A DNA stretch of 62,978 nucleotides from a bacterium (GCA_905221505.1 CAJNDL010000007.1:1-62978); one strand, 5' to 3'; positions 38,495 through 49,394 are shown, numbered from the stretch's first letter. Program-made: numbers and translations. The notes: generated from the letters alone by a model not told the origin.

Positions 38495-40449
38495 GTTTTG
38501 GAACCATTCGAAACAACACAGCTCTAAAACGAGAAGAGGAATCTAGAAACAGCAAGTTTAGTTTTGGAACCATTCGAAACAACACAACTCTAAAACTCAT
38601 CTGTGGATAACTCTTTCTCAAGATTAGTTTTGGAACCATTCGAAACAACACAGCTCTAAAACGCGGTCTTTGATTTCTTGGTAAGCCAATTCGTTTTGGA
38701 ACCATTCGAAACAACACAGCTCTAAAACGTAAGTCCAAATTGTGTATTTAACTCACCGGTTTTGGAACCATTCGAAACAACACAGCTCTAAAACTGGATG
38801 GAGCGCCGTTACTCTACCAGTAGTGTTTTGGAACCATTCGAAACAACACAGCTCTAAAACCTTGTCGTAGTCATCGAAAGGGTTGTAAGGTTTTGGAACC
38901 ATTCGAAACAACACAGCTCTAAAACTCCGCTGAATACAGTTCGTATGGCTCTTGAGTTTTGGAACCATTCGAAACAACACAGCTCTAAAACTAGATGAAT
39001 ACCACCCCCTCCCCTAAAAAGGTTTTGGAACCATTCGAAACAACACAGCTCTAAAACGTCCAGAAACTACGATAGAGCCGTTTCTTTGTTTTGGAACCAT
39101 TCGAAACAACACAGCTCTAAAACAATTCAGTTCTTGAGTTCCAGTAAAATTCAGTTTTGGAACCATTCGAAACAACACAGCTCTAAAACATTGTCCAAGC
39201 AAAGAAGGAATTACATGAAGTTTTGGAACCATTCGAAACAACACAGCTCTAAAACTCTGCTCGATCGTGCGTTTCAGTCCTTCAAGTTTTGGAACCATTC
39301 GAAACAACACAGCTCTAAAACTCTATTTGCAGGTTCATACTGCACATACTTTGTTTTGGAACCATTCGAAACAACACAGCTCTAAAACTTACGACACCCT
39401 GATTTCAGGTAACCATCTGTTTTGGAACCATTCGAAACAACACAGCTCTAAAACGAGGCCAATAAGTATGTGAAAGTACGTTCTGTTTTGGAACCATTCG
39501 AAACAACACAGCTCTAAAACACATGAGTAGTATCATGTCAACTATTTCAGGGTTTTGGAACCATTCGAAACAACACAGCTCTAAAACTTATAAACCATTT
39601 GTTGGTTAAACTGGACAAGTTTTGGAACCATTCGAAACAACACAGCTCTAAAACACCATGACAGGCCAATAAAGATGTCGATGGGTTTTGGAACCATTCG
39701 AAACAACACAGCTCTAAAACTCCGCTGAATACAGTTCGTATGGCTCTTGAGTTTTGGAACCATTCGAAACAACACAGCTCTAAAACTAGATGAATACCAC
39801 CCCCTCCCCTAAAAAGGTTTTGGAACCATTCGAAACAACACAGCTCTAAAACGTCCAGAAACTACGATAGAGCCGTTTCTTTGTTTTGGAACCATTCGAA
39901 ACAACACAGCTCTAAAACAATTCAGTTCTTGAGTTCCAGTAAAATTCAGTTTTGGAACCATTCGAAACAACACAGCTCTAAAACATTGTCCAAGCAAAGA
40001 AGGAATTACATGAAGTTTTGGAACCATTCGAAACAACACAGCTCTAAAACTCTGCTCGATCGTGCGTTTCAGTCCTTCAAGTTTTGGAACCATTCGAAAC
40101 AACACAGCTCTAAAACTCTATTTGCAGGTTCATACTGCACATACTTTGTTTTGGAACCATTCGAAACAACACAGCTCTAAAACTTACGACACCCTGATTT
40201 CAGGTAACCATCTGTTTTGGAACCATTCGAAACAACACAGCTCTAAAACGAGGCCAATAAGTATGTGAAAGTACGTTCTGTTTTGGAACCATTCGAAACA
40301 ACACAGCTCTAAAACACATGAGTAGTATCATGTCAACTATTTCAGGGTTTTGGAACCATTCGAAACAACACAGCTCTAAAACTTATAAACCATTTGTTGG
40401 TTAAACTGGACAAGTTTTGGAACCATTCGAAACAACACAGCTCTAAAAC
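38495..40449 (-). CRISPR. Type II-A CRISPR array, 30 repeats and 29 spacers
   Basis: The repeats are 36 bp: on the plus strand GTTTTGGAACCATTC, then GAAACAACACAGC, then TCTAAAAC. Read on the minus strand they start GTTTTAGAGC, as in S. pyogenes, so the array is transcribed with the cas genes. Spacers are 30 bp except one of 29 (38861-38889) and six of 31. All repeats are identical except the second from the trailer (38561-38596), which has one G to A change. Spacers at 38926-39618 reappear in the same order at 39721-40413, so only 18 spacers are distinct. The leader is at the 40450 end. Confidence 0.98.
38890..40449. repeat. Duplicated CRISPR block, 765 bp, offset 795 bp
   Basis: 38890-39654 and 39685-40449 each contain the same 12 repeats and 11 spacers. 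Only a 30-bp spacer (39655-39684) separates them. The second copy ends exactly at the leader-proximal repeat. I compared the two copies spacer by spacer and saw no difference, including the three 31-bp spacers. Confidence 0.95.
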
Positions 40450-40545
40450 CTCGTAGAAAAATTTTTCTCACGAAATTTCGTAATCGCGCCATTCGTCCCA
40501 GCCAGACTTCAGCTCGTCAGGTTCCAATTGTTACTCTTATTATAC
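40450..40545 (-). promoter_or_regulatory. CRISPR leader with pre-crRNA promoter
   Basis: On the minus strand an extended -10 TGGTATAAT (TATAAT at 40544-40539) overlaps the csn2 stop region, giving transcription about 80 nt ahead of the first repeat. The leader ends CTACGAG directly against the repeat; this matches the type II-A leader-anchoring sequence class that guides Cas1-Cas2 integration (known for ATTTGAG and CTACGAG-like variants). The inverted repeat CGAAATTTCG lies at 40473-40482. Confidence 0.8.
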
Positions 40546-41202
40546 CATATTTTCAGGGTTCAAGAAATAGTCTTGATCCAATACATACTGCGGAAAATCA
40601 TAGATTTTCCGAGGCTCAACAAACAAGACGGACAGTTGATTGAGTTGGATATACTCTATCAAATTTACTAACTCATCCTTTGATAGATAGGCGGATGCAT
40701 TGATGAAAACAAGGAGTTTCTTTTTAGAAAGATATTTAAAAACCTGGACAATTTCTAGCATCTTTTCAAAAGGTGTATCACTCAGGGTTTCGACTTTGAC
40801 ACCAAGTGCATCGATTAACTCTAGAATGGTAATTTCATCATACTCTAGGTCTAACTCGTTTTCTAAACACTCAAATGCTAGCAATTCTGTAATCGTAGCA
40901 ACCAGCTTTTCAATCATGGATTTGACTTCGGGCTTGTCATTGAGCTGATTTTCAAGATCTGCATGTATCAGCTTGAGCATCGCAGGTGAGTTGAGATTGT
41001 ATCCTAAGACATCCGTTATCACGAGTAATTCAGCTTCTTTCAGAGCTTTTAGATTTCTATCAAACAACTTCAACTCCCCATCATCAGTATATTGGTAGAA
41101 TTGCTTGACGATAGTTGAAAAGGTAAACTGGTCTTCCAACACTAAAAAAGTGGCATTTTCAATAGCTAATGGTTCATCCAGTAGTGGGAAATTAATCTTC
41201 AT
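40540..41202 (-). CDS. csn2: CRISPR-associated protein Csn2
   Basis: A 220-residue protein of the short Csn2 family, the marker gene of subtype II-A. Csn2 forms a tetrameric ring that slides on DNA ends and is needed for spacer acquisition with Cas1, Cas2 and Cas9. The family start [20 protein letters not shown] and the C-terminal [19 protein letters not shown] are visible. It overlaps cas2 by 11 bp and ends at the leader promoter. Confidence 0.96.
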   Translation of the reverse strand: MKINFPLLDEPLAIENATFLVLEDQFTFSTIVKQFYQYTDDGELKLFDRNLKALKEAELLVITDVLGYNLNSPAMLKLIHADLENQLNDKPEVKSMIEKLVATITELLAFECLENELDLEYDEITILELIDALGVKVETLSDTPFEKMLEIVQVFKYLSKKKLLVFINASAYLSKDELVNLIEYIQLNQLSVLFVEPRKIYDFPQYVLDQDYFLNPENMV

Positions 41203-41536
41203 CTCTAGGCTCCTCTCCTAGAAAGACCAAGCGTGCATCGGAATTTGCTATGCTGGTATTTCGCTCGCCATTTAAGTAAATCATACGAGAAAACTGCTTT
41301 TCTGTAATGGTTAAGAGAGTAATGTTCCCCTTTTTAGGGTTATGGGTCTTGAGTCGCTCAATCATGGCGTTATTAGCAGAGTTGTTGAGCAAGAGTTTGC
41401 TATAGATGGAGAATTGGTGCATGATAAATCCCTCATCTATGAGGAACTTCCGAAATTTCCGATAGGCCTTGCGTTCCTCTACGGTATCGACTGGCATATC
41501 AAACATTAAAATCATACGCATATATCGATAATTCAT
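41192..41536 (-). CDS. cas2: CRISPR-associated protein Cas2
   Basis: A 114-residue Cas2 with the ferredoxin-like start [28 protein letters not shown], including the conserved Asp in FDMP. It bridges two Cas1 dimers in the integration complex. It starts 4 bp inside cas1 (ATGA overlap) and overlaps csn2 by 11 bp, so it is translationally coupled on both sides. Confidence 0.97.
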   Translation of the reverse strand: MNYRYMRMILMFDMPVDTVEERKAYRKFRKFLIDEGFIMHQFSIYSKLLLNNSANNAMIERLKTHNPKKGNITLLTITEKQFSRMIYLNGERNTSIANSDARLVFLGEEPRDED

Positions 41537-42399
41537 ATCCTAAACTCAGGAACTCCTTTCTCGGGTTGATTGAGAGCTTGGATGACTTTCTTAGTATAGT
41601 CACTGATGATATTGGACAGGTACATATCTTTACCATTGTAGTGGAAGGTGTCTGAGAAAATAGTAAAAAGTTCTCGTTTGATTTTGATAAAAGAGCTGTT
41701 TCGATTTTCATAGACAATTCTGTCAATAATCGGACGGAAAGGCTCCATAATATCACTGGCTAGGTTGAATTGATTGAACTGATTGGCATGTTTCAAGCCA
41801 AACTGAGTCATACAGCCAGACAAAACAATCTCACGCGCAAACATACTCAAAATCAAAGTGTAGCCATAGTCTAAGGCAGCATTAACATCACTATCTTGCT
41901 CACGATTAAAATCATTTCCAAACAAGGTGTTGAAATAAATACGAGCTGCGTGTCCCTCACGGTTACTAGGATCAAACAAATCCAATCCATGATAGAGATC
42001 GATGACGGACTGGCTCTTTTCCAGAAAACCACAACTCTCCAGATAAAAAGCTTGATTGAGAATTTTTTGTGCAATGATGGTTGTCCATATTTCCGCCTTT
42101 ACATCTTCATTCCAAGCAATTTGACGAGAGAGTTGCAAACTGGAATCATGACGACCATAGTAAGGCATTAAATATGCCGTTGGTAAGCGTTTATCATCAC
42201 AAAAGATGACCAGAATATTTTCATCCACCAAGCGCTTTATCAGCATAGTGGAGAGAACAATATCTGTCGTCTCCAAAAGCAGGATGTCCACCTCGGACAG
42301 ATGAATTAACTCTGTCCGAGAGGCGTCTTTAAAAATCAAGTGGTTATTCTTGTAGGAGAGTTTAGAGTGCGTATTGACTACAACAGTTCTCCATCCCAT
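41533..42399 (-). CDS. cas1: CRISPR-associated endonuclease/integrase Cas1
   Basis: A 288-residue type II Cas1, the integrase that inserts spacers. Metal-binding residues are seen as Glu in [12 protein letters not shown], His in [17 protein letters not shown] and Glu in [10 protein letters not shown]. The length is normal for subtype II-A. Its ATG shares one base with the cas9 stop (TAATG). Confidence 0.97.
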   Translation of the reverse strand: MGWRTVVVNTHSKLSYKNNHLIFKDASRTELIHLSEVDILLLETTDIVLSTMLIKRLVDENILVIFCDDKRLPTAYLMPYYGRHDSSLQLSRQIAWNEDVKAEIWTTIIAQKILNQAFYLESCGFLEKSQSVIDLYHGLDLFDPSNREGHAARIYFNTLFGNDFNREQDSDVNAALDYGYTLILSMFAREIVLSGCMTQFGLKHANQFNQFNLASDIMEPFRPIIDRIVYENRNSSFIKIKRELFTIFSDTFHYNGKDMYLSNIISDYTKKVIQALNQPEKGVPEFRI

Positions 42400-45300
42400 T
42401 AGTCTTCTCCTAATTTGCTTAAGTCAATCCGAGTCTCGTAGAGACCAGTGATGGATTGGTGGATGAGGGTGGCGTTGAGGAGTGAAGAAGGTGTATAGTC
42501 TCTGTATCGTGGAATTTTTACTCCCAAGAACTCGAAGTCAGAAGCACTTCCTTGTGAAGTTAACTCGAATAAACCAGCATTTTTACTATTTCTTGGACCA
42601 ATGAAACTGAAACATAACTTTTCGATATCAACTGTTTCCCAATCAATAAATGCTTGTCTGATTCTTTCTCCATTTTTTAATACGCCTACATACTTATCGT
42701 TAAAATCAAGTACAGATTCTAAAAGTTTAGCAAAATCATTTCGATGTTTCTCAACATACTCTAAGTGTTCTGGTTCAAGTGTTTTATTAATATTCTTAGC
42801 ATGATACAAAAGAGTCGTATACTTTTCGGGGATGACCAATTCATTACCTTTATGAATTTCTCCTCGTTTATTGTTTGTCGATAGAATACTTGCTAGTCTT
42901 CTTCTTGTACCATCAGGAAACTCAAACAAACTATATTTAGGTAAAGTAATAGTTGATAGAATTTTTATGTATCCTTTTTCAAGAAGATAGTTTTCTTTGT
43001 TCTTTTCAAAATTTATTTTATCTAAAATAGAGATACCTTGAAATTCAAGAACTGTCTTTTGTTGTTTTTTCGCTCCTTTTTCAATAATAGCTTTAACTAA
43101 GACCGCGTATGAGTTAGAAATACCAGCGTAACCACCGTATTTTCGTGGGTCAAGCCCTTGTTTAATTGGGACAAGATTTTCTTTACTATCTTCTGAAGGT
43201 TTAGGAGATGGATTAGAATTGAACAATCCTCTAGGTTTACCTCTATCTAGACCATGTGTTTGAATCTCTGTCTTCTTCACAATATTCACCTGCGGAAGTG
43301 AAAGAACTTTTTTAATTGTAGCGAAATCTTTTTCTTTATTCCAAGCGATTTCTCCAGTATCCTTAGAGTATTCGATATTCTCTCGTTTTACGATGGTTCC
43401 GTCTGCGTAATGCATCTCTTCTTTAAAGAAGTTCAACAAGTTTGAGTAGAAGAAATACTTTTCAGTTGCTTTTTCAACATCTTTAGGATCTTTGGATCTT
43501 GAGATGTAGCGCTTAAGATCGTACTTTTGATAGTCACCATAGACGAATTCAGGCTCTAGTTTAGGATATTTCTTAAGGATGGCCTTAGCCACTACTGCAT
43601 TTAAGTAGGCATCATGTGCATGGTGGTAGTCATTGATTTCCCGCACCTTATATAACTTAAATTCTTTACGAAAGTTGGAAACTAGATTGGATTTCAAAGT
43701 GATAATTTTGACGTTACGGTTCTTCTTATCCTTCTCAGTCACTTCTGTATTAAAACGGGCATCCAAAATCTGAGCAACATGTTTTGTGATTTGCCGTGTT
43801 TCAACTAGTTGGCGTCTGATAAAGCCAACTTTATCTCGCTCATCTAGCCCACCACGTTCAGCCTTGGTTAAATTATTAAATTTACGTTCTGAAATCAATT
43901 TGGAATACAGTAATTGTTGCCAAAAAGCTTTTCTTTTTTGAACAACCTCTAAACTTGGAACATTATCAGATTTACCACGATTATCCTTTGAACTAGTCAA
44001 GACACGGTTGTCTAGAGAATCATCTTTTATAAAAGCCTGTGGGACGATATGGTCAATGTCATAGCTACTTAGTTGGTTGATGTCAAGAGGTTCCCCAGTG
44101 TACATATCCTTCCCATTTTGGAGATAGTAAAGGAAGAGACGGTCGTTTTGAAGTTGAATATTATCTGTTGGATATTCTTTTAATATATTTGAATCAAGTC
44201 CAGGTGCTAAATTTTTTAGTGCATCTTCAATGCGTTTATATCTTTGTTGGGAATTCTTTTTCCCTCTGGCAGTTGTCTGATTTTCTCGTGCCATCTCAAT
44301 CACAATGGACTCGGGAGCGTGGCCCATAACTTTGACAACCTCATCGACAAGTTTGATACTTTGTAAAATTCCCTTTTTAATGGCAGGGCTTCCTGGAAGC
44401 TCTTGGACAACTTGCTTCACATCGTTTGTCTTACCTACTACTTGTGCTTTTTGAATAATGTCTTTGAAGGAAAGCCCGTCATCATTGATTAACTGCATAA
44501 AATTACGATTGCTGTAGCCATCATCAATCAAGTAGTCAAGAATTGTTTTACCAGTTTTTTTATCACAGATACCGTTGATTAGCTTAGCAGAGAGTTTTCC
44601 CCAACCAGTATAATGTCGACGAATCAGTGCTTTAATCACTTTTTCATCAAAGAGAGAGTCATATTGAGCAAGACGTTGCTTGATCATCTCACGATCTTCA
44701 AAGATAGTGAGCGTGTGGATGATATTTTCAAGAGTTGCTTCATTTTCAGCATCATCCATAAACGCTTTATCCTTGATTATTTTAAGTAAATCATGATAAG
44801 TAGAAAGACTAGCGTTAAATTGTTTTTCAATTCCTTTTAGTTCGATTCCATCGTAGCCATCAACATTGTGTAGGTACTGAATGATGTCTTTTTCAGTTAC
44901 TTTTCTTTTCTCTTTGAATAATTGATTGACAATTTGCCTCTTTTGCCCACTATCAAGGAATTGATAGTCTCTCAATCCTTCTGCAATAAATTTTACTTTT
45001 GTTAATTCATTGTAGACAGCAAATGTTTCATACAAGAGACTATGTTTGGGTAAAACTTTTTCCTCTGGCAGATACAAGTCATAGTTAGTCATCTTATGGA
45101 TGAAGTCTTCTGCAGAGCTTGCTTGGTCAACAATTTCTTCAAAGTTCCAAGGCCGGATTGCTTGGTCAGAATTTCGAGTAAGCCACGCAAAATTACGATT
45201 GCCACGAGCCAATGGGCCAACATAGTATGGAATGCGGAAAGTCAAGATTGTCTCAATCTTTTCTCTATTTTCCTTCAGAAATGGATAGTGTTCTCTTTGA

Positions 45301-46577
45301 CGACGGAGAATGGCATTCATCTCTTGGAGGTGGATTTGGTGAGGAATAGAACCGTTATCAAAGGTGCGTTGTTTCCTCAAGAAATCTTCACGTTCAATTT
45401 TATCAAGGAAATAATCTGATCCTTCGAATTTAGAGAGAAGATTTTTGATGTACTTGTAAAATGCTTCTTGAGTGGTCTTGCCATCGATATATCCAGCATA
45501 CCCATCTTTAGATTGGTCAGAAAAAACTTCATCATATTTTTCTGGAATATTGTTTTTGATGAATTGTTTTAAAGCTGCCAAATCTTTTTGGTGATTTTCA
45601 TAGCGCTCAATCATAGATGCTGACAGTGGAGCCTTGGTTGAAGGATCTGTAACGGTTAAGATTCCTGATAGAAGAATAGCATCATAGAGTTTTTTAGCAA
45701 CTAGAAAAAGGTCTGCAAAACTATCTCCAATTTGTCCGAGTAAGTTTTCCAAATCCTCATCGTAGGTATCCTTAGAGAATTGTAGTGGAGCTTTTTCTTC
45801 CAAGTCAAAATGTTTTTTAAACTCAGCTTGATTTCCTACAATTAACTTGAGAAATTCCGAGAATAAACCAGTGGATTTTTCATCAGGAAAGAGTTTTAGA
45901 ACGCGTTCTCTCTTTGCAGATTTGCTAATTTTATCAGAAAAAATTGCTTCTACTTGCGCGTTTTGTCCGCTAAGTGAACTTCCTTCAAAGGTGTTATCGT
46001 AAACGTTTATAAACTCGTTAAAGATTTTTTGAATATCATTGTTTTTAATATCGAAAGATTCTTCATATAAAAAATGTCCGCGGTATTTAATCATATGAGC
46101 TAATGCTAGATAGATTAAGCGCAAGTCAGCTTTTTCTTTTGAGTCCGCCAGGTGTTTTCTCAAATGATAGATAGTTGGAAATTTCTTGTGATATTCTTTT
46201 TCTTCTGTCAAGGTAGCAAAAATAGGGTATTTACTTCCTCTTTTATCCTCAGGAACTAAGAAGGAGTCATCTAATCGATGGAAGAAACTACTATCCACCT
46301 TGCTCATTTCTTCAGAAAAGATTTCTTGAAGATAGCGAAGACGATTTTTTCGACGAGTATAGCGACGGCGTGCTGTTCGTTTGAGACGTCTATCTTCAGC
46401 AGTAGTTCCTTCATCAAATAATAAAGCTCCAATTAGATTTTTCTTGATAAAGTGTTTATCAGTATTGCCTAGAACTTTCATCTTTTTCGATGGCACCTTA
46501 TAGTCATCCGTAATGACGGCCCATCCGACGCTGTTTGTTCCGATATCGAGTCCGATAGAGTAGGATATGTTGCTCAT
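42399..46577 (-). CDS. cas9: CRISPR-associated endonuclease Cas9 (type II-A)
   Basis: A 1392-residue Cas9, close in layout to S. pyogenes Cas9 (1368). RuvC-I has [15 protein letters not shown] with catalytic Asp11; the Arg-rich bridge helix follows ([20 protein letters not shown]). RuvC-II has [14 protein letters not shown] has [11 protein letters not shown] with His843; RuvC-III has [11 protein letters not shown]. The C-terminal PAM-reading domain ends with RYR at 1357-1359, aligning with Arg1333/Arg1335 of the S. pyogenes enzyme. All catalytic residues are kept and the frame is intact. The ATG follows AAAGGAGAAC. It heads cas9-cas1-cas2-csn2. Confidence 0.98.
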   Translation of the reverse strand: MSNISYSIGLDIGTNSVGWAVITDDYKVPSKKMKVLGNTDKHFIKKNLIGALLFDEGTTAEDRRLKRTARRRYTRRKNRLRYLQEIFSEEMSKVDSSFFHRLDDSFLVPEDKRGSKYPIFATLTEEKEYHKKFPTIYHLRKHLADSKEKADLRLIYLALAHMIKYRGHFLYEESFDIKNNDIQKIFNEFINVYDNTFEGSSLSGQNAQVEAIFSDKISKSAKRERVLKLFPDEKSTGLFSEFLKLIVGNQAEFKKHFDLEEKAPLQFSKDTYDEDLENLLGQIGDSFADLFLVAKKLYDAILLSGILTVTDPSTKAPLSASMIERYENHQKDLAALKQFIKNNIPEKYDEVFSDQSKDGYAGYIDGKTTQEAFYKYIKNLLSKFEGSDYFLDKIEREDFLRKQRTFDNGSIPHQIHLQEMNAILRRQREHYPFLKENREKIETILTFRIPYYVGPLARGNRNFAWLTRNSDQAIRPWNFEEIVDQASSAEDFIHKMTNYDLYLPEEKVLPKHSLLYETFAVYNELTKVKFIAEGLRDYQFLDSGQKRQIVNQLFKEKRKVTEKDIIQYLHNVDGYDGIELKGIEKQFNASLSTYHDLLKIIKDKAFMDDAENEATLENIIHTLTIFEDREMIKQRLAQYDSLFDEKVIKALIRRHYTGWGKLSAKLINGICDKKTGKTILDYLIDDGYSNRNFMQLINDDGLSFKDIIQKAQVVGKTNDVKQVVQELPGSPAIKKGILQSIKLVDEVVKVMGHAPESIVIEMARENQTTARGKKNSQQRYKRIEDALKNLAPGLDSNILKEYPTDNIQLQNDRLFLYYLQNGKDMYTGEPLDINQLSSYDIDHIVPQAFIKDDSLDNRVLTSSKDNRGKSDNVPSLEVVQKRKAFWQQLLYSKLISERKFNNLTKAERGGLDERDKVGFIRRQLVETRQITKHVAQILDARFNTEVTEKDKKNRNVKIITLKSNLVSNFRKEFKLYKVREINDYHHAHDAYLNAVVAKAILKKYPKLEPEFVYGDYQKYDLKRYISRSKDPKDVEKATEKYFFYSNLLNFFKEEMHYADGTIVKRENIEYSKDTGEIAWNKEKDFATIKKVLSLPQVNIVKKTEIQTHGLDRGKPRGLFNSNPSPKPSEDSKENLVPIKQGLDPRKYGGYAGISNSYAVLVKAIIEKGAKKQQKTVLEFQGISILDKINFEKNKENYLLEKGYIKILSTITLPKYSLFEFPDGTRRRLASILSTNNKRGEIHKGNELVIPEKYTTLLYHAKNINKTLEPEHLEYVEKHRNDFAKLLESVLDFNDKYVGVLKNGERIRQAFIDWETVDIEKLCFSFIGPRNSKNAGLFELTSQGSASDFEFLGVKIPRYRDYTPSSLLNATLIHQSITGLYETRIDLSKLGED

Positions 46578-46620
46578 TTAGTGTTCTCCTTTTATTAAGT
46601 TTTTTGTTAGTAAATGATAA

Positions 46621-46709
46621 TACAATACTTTCAGATGAATTTCTAATATAAAATATTATTCCATTTTATTTACATTTCTCTTGCTAATTTTAAAAGAATA
46701 ATATACAAT
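46621..46709 (+). promoter_or_regulatory. tracrRNA promoters (short form clear, long form possible)
   Basis: For the short form: TTGCTA (46681-46686), 17 bp, TACAAT (46704-46709). A second TACAAT at 46621-46626 would give a start near 46633 and a transcript of about 176 nt, close to the 171-nt long tracrRNA of S. pyogenes; its -35 is weak. The cas9 promoter must lie on the opposite strand of the same 100-bp region, but I could not pinpoint it. Confidence 0.65.
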
Positions 46710-46715
46710 ACAAGT

Positions 46716-46808
46716 GTTGGAACTATTCGAAACAACACAGCAAGTTAAAATAAGGCTTTGTCCGTATACAACTTGAAAAAGTGCGCACCGATTCGGTGCT
46801 TTTTTGTT
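46716..46808 (+). ncRNA. tracrRNA
   Basis: Transcribed opposite to cas9. The anti-repeat (46717-46751) pairs with the crRNA repeat: 17 continuous pairs along GCTGTGTTGTTTCGAAT, one G-U, then the TTAAAAT lower stem after the AAG bulge. Next are the nexus (AAGGCTTTGTCCGT), stem-loop 2 (AACTTGAAAAAGTG) and the terminator hairpin GCACCGATTCGGTGC with a T run, the same order as in S. pyogenes. It guides RNase III processing and Cas9 loading. Confidence 0.95.
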
Positions 46809-46940
46809 TTACTATACTAATTTATTGTACTCCTATTTTAATGAAAAGACAAATGCAAGTATAACGCTTTCAATAGTTTTTATGAAATTGCTAGATTCAA
46901 GTATAGAATTTGCTTAATTGATGTGTGTCTAATCTTGATA

Positions 46941-46988
46941 TATAAAAGAAGAACTAGGATGCTGAATGTTCCTAGTTCTTCTTTTATA
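46941..46988. terminator. Terminator, perfect 19-bp stem
   Basis: TATAAAAGAAGAACTAGGA (46941-46959) and its exact complement (46970-46988) form a 19-bp stem with a 10-nt loop. It terminates galU on the minus strand and any read-through from tracrRNA. The stretch 46809-46940 before it shows nothing recognisable. Confidence 0.9.
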
Positions 46989-46997
46989 CAAATTATT

Positions 46998-47897
46998 TTA
47001 TTCCTTCTCAGCCAATTCTTTTCCTAGTTGGATGAGGTATTCTTTCAAATCATCTTTGACTTGTGGATGTTTGAGGGCGTAGTCAATAGATGTTTTCATA
47101 AAGCCAAACTTATCCCCAACGTCGTAACGAGCTCCTGTAAATTCACGGGCAAAAACACGCTGTGTTTTATTAAGCGTATCGATAGCATCGGTAAGCTGGA
47201 TTTCATTTCCAGCACCAGGAGCTTGCTTTTCGAGGATATCAAAAATTTCCGGTGTGAGAAGATAGCGACCGATGATTGCCAAATCACTTGGTGCATCTTC
47301 GGGAGCAGGTTTTTCAACGAAAGTTTCGACACTGTAGAGGCCATTGATTCCTTCGCCTTGAGGAGCAATGACTCCATATGATGAAACGTCTTCGTGTGGT
47401 ACGGGCATAACAGCAATGGTTGATGCGTGTGTCTTTTCGTAATCATTCATCAGTTGTTTTGTCAAAGGAACGGCATTCTCATTTGTGATGTCCATAAGGT
47501 CATCACCCAGCATGACAACGAAGGGCTCATTCCCTACAAAAGCTTTGGCTTGTAAGACAGCATCTCCAAGACCACGAGGGTGAGTTTGGCGAATGAAATG
47601 GAGGCGCATACCAGTTGCTTCATCTACTAATTTTAACAGATCCGTTTTGCCTTTTTCTTTGAGGTTGTACTCAAGCTCAAAATTTGAATCAAAGTGGTCC
47701 TCAATAGAACGTTTTGACTTACCAGTGACAACTAGAATATCTTCGATACCTGATTTAAGAGCCTCTTCCACGATAAATTGGATAGTTGGTTTATCTACAA
47801 TTGGCAACATTTCTTTGGCAAGGGCCTTGGTTGCTGGTAAAAATCGAGTTCCTAGTCCAGCGGCAGGAATGACTGCTTTTCTAACTTTCAGTGCCAT
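46998..47897 (-). CDS. galU: UTP-glucose-1-phosphate uridylyltransferase
   Basis: A 299-residue enzyme making UDP-glucose for capsule, teichoic acid and glycolipid synthesis. The nucleotide-binding start [24 protein letters not shown] with the GxGTRFLP signature and the [11 protein letters not shown] block are clear. It follows gpsA at 21 bp in one operon. Confidence 0.96.
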   Translation of the reverse strand: MALKVRKAVIPAAGLGTRFLPATKALAKEMLPIVDKPTIQFIVEEALKSGIEDILVVTGKSKRSIEDHFDSNFELEYNLKEKGKTDLLKLVDEATGMRLHFIRQTHPRGLGDAVLQAKAFVGNEPFVVMLGDDLMDITNENAVPLTKQLMNDYEKTHASTIAVMPVPHEDVSSYGVIAPQGEGINGLYSVETFVEKPAPEDAPSDLAIIGRYLLTPEIFDILEKQAPGAGNEIQLTDAIDTLNKTQRVFAREFTGARYDVGDKFGFMKTSIDYALKHPQVKDDLKEYLIQLGKELAEKE

Positions 47898-47918
47898 AAT
47901 AATCCTTTCTATAGAGGG

Positions 47919-48935
47919 CTAAGACCACTCATTTTCTGCTTTAAATTCATTGTTCATGATGTCATAAATGGCATCTTTGATATTGGTTCCGTTGTAGATA
48001 ACTTGGTAAATGGCTTGTGTAATTGGCATATAAACTCCAAGTTCTTGCGCCAGTTCATAGGCTGCTCGAGTCGTTGAGATTCCTTCAATTACCATGCCCA
48101 TATTGGCCTCGATATCAGCTAGGGATTCTCCACGACCAAGGGCATCGCCGGCTCTCCAGTTTCGAGAGTGGATGGAGGTTCCCGTTACAATCAAATCTCC
48201 CACACCGGATAAGCCACTATAGGTCAACGGACTGGCACCGAGTGCCACCCCTAGGCGGGTAATTTCTGCCAAACCTCGAGCGATGATGGCTGCCTTGGCA
48301 TTGTCACCAAATCCTAAACCATGTAAAGCTCCAGCACCGACAGCGATAATATTTTTAAGAGCACCAGCAGTTTCAACTCCAATGACATCCGTATTTGTGT
48401 AAAGTCGGAAGTAGTGATTGCTAAAGAGTTCCTGAACGTATTGAGCTGTTTGTAAATCTTTAGAAGCAGCAGTGATTAAAGTCAGGTCACGTACAATGGT
48501 CTCTTCTGCATGACTAGGACCTGAAACAACGACGATATCACTGCGGAGATGTTCAGGAATTTCTTCTTCAAGGATGGTTGATAATCGTTTATGGCTATCG
48601 GGTTCTAATCCCTTTGATGCGTGCATGATGATAGCCTTATGGTCTAAGGTTTGAGCAACTTGTTGGGCAACAAGTCGTGTCACTTTTGTTGGGACAACAA
48701 ACAAAATCGCATCCACATCTTTCAGTGTCTCTGCTAAGTCAGTGTAGGCAATGATTTTTTCATCTAGAACGACATCTTTAAAGTAGTGTTTATTAGTATG
48801 GTGTGTATTAATTTCATTGATTTGTTCGGGAATATTTCCCCAAATACGTACCTCGTGTCCATTGTCATTTAAGACTTGTGAAAGGGCAGTCCCCCAAGAA
48901 CCAGGCCCCAAGACGGCGACGGTTTGTTTTTCCAT
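47919..48935 (-). CDS. gpsA: Glycerol-3-phosphate dehydrogenase [NAD(P)+]
   Basis: A 338-residue enzyme that supplies sn-glycerol-3-phosphate for phospholipids and teichoic acids. The NAD-binding loop is [10 protein letters not shown] near the N-terminus; the catalytic Lys and substrate region appear as [15 protein letters not shown] and [13 protein letters not shown]. The ATG follows GGAGGAAATC. First gene of gpsA-galU. Confidence 0.96.
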   Translation of the reverse strand: MEKQTVAVLGPGSWGTALSQVLNDNGHEVRIWGNIPEQINEINTHHTNKHYFKDVVLDEKIIAYTDLAETLKDVDAILFVVPTKVTRLVAQQVAQTLDHKAIIMHASKGLEPDSHKRLSTILEEEIPEHLRSDIVVVSGPSHAEETIVRDLTLITAASKDLQTAQYVQELFSNHYFRLYTNTDVIGVETAGALKNIIAVGAGALHGLGFGDNAKAAIIARGLAEITRLGVALGASPLTYSGLSGVGDLIVTGTSIHSRNWRAGDALGRGESLADIEANMGMVIEGISTTRAAYELAQELGVYMPITQAIYQVIYNGTNIKDAIYDIMNNEFKAENEWS

Positions 48936-49037
48936 GATTTCCTCCTTAATAGAGTTCTCTTTTTATTTTATCACATTCTAGGGGATTTTGCACTTTCATT
49001 GCTGGGTAGTGGTGGCTTTGTTACTTGAAAAATATAC

Positions 49038-49077
49038 AAAAACCGAGACTCAGTATTAAAGTCTTAGTCTCGGTTTT
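49038..49077 (-). terminator. Terminator after the 49103-49348 gene
   Basis: AAAAACCGAGACT (49038-49050) pairs with AGTCTCGGTTTT (49066-49077), U-rich on both strands. Confidence 0.85.
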
Positions 49078-49102
49078 GATATTCCTTAAAGAATAGCTAG
49101 GT

Positions 49103-49348
49103 TTATTTCAATTGATCTGTAATGTCTTTTGATAGCAACATTCCCAGATGATAAGTTTTATTGATATAAGCAATGACATCATTGATATTTTCAGTCGTTT
49201 GAATTTTCTCTTTGATGTCAGCCCTAAATGTTTCATCCTTTAAAAGTTGTTCTTGGTAGAGCCTTTGAAGTCTCTCCTTCTCGTACTTATTGAGCAGAAA
49301 AAGGAACACCAAGCTAATCACAACGAGGATATAAGCATATTGGCTCAT
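49103..49348 (-). CDS. Small membrane-anchored protein, unknown
   Basis: An 81-residue protein with one N-terminal membrane helix (AYILVVISLVFLFLL) and a charged cytoplasmic helix-rich part (EKERLQRLYQEQLLKDETFRA). I chose the ATG at 49348, behind GGGAG, over a longer frame from 49414 that lacks a ribosome site. It stands alone between gpsA and the repeat region. Family not recognised. Confidence 0.75.
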   Translation of the reverse strand: MSQYAYILVVISLVFLFLLNKYEKERLQRLYQEQLLKDETFRADIKEKIQTTENINDVIAYINKTYHLGMLLSKDITDQLK

Positions 49349-49394
49349 AGGAAATCTCCCTGTATGATAAAGAAATAGTAGTGAGTAGATTGAA

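Noticed and set aside
38466..40268. Open frames on both strands of the CRISPR array encoding repetitive peptides (MLFRMVPK, FWNHSKQHSSKT)
   Set aside because: Repeat plus spacer is 66 bp, a multiple of three, so any frame without a stop in the repeat stays open. They have no ribosome sites and follow the array exactly.
38495..40449. Self-targeting spacers or spacers against the two insertion sequences in this window
   Set aside because: By eye no spacer matches other parts of the window. A proper search is needed before saying more.
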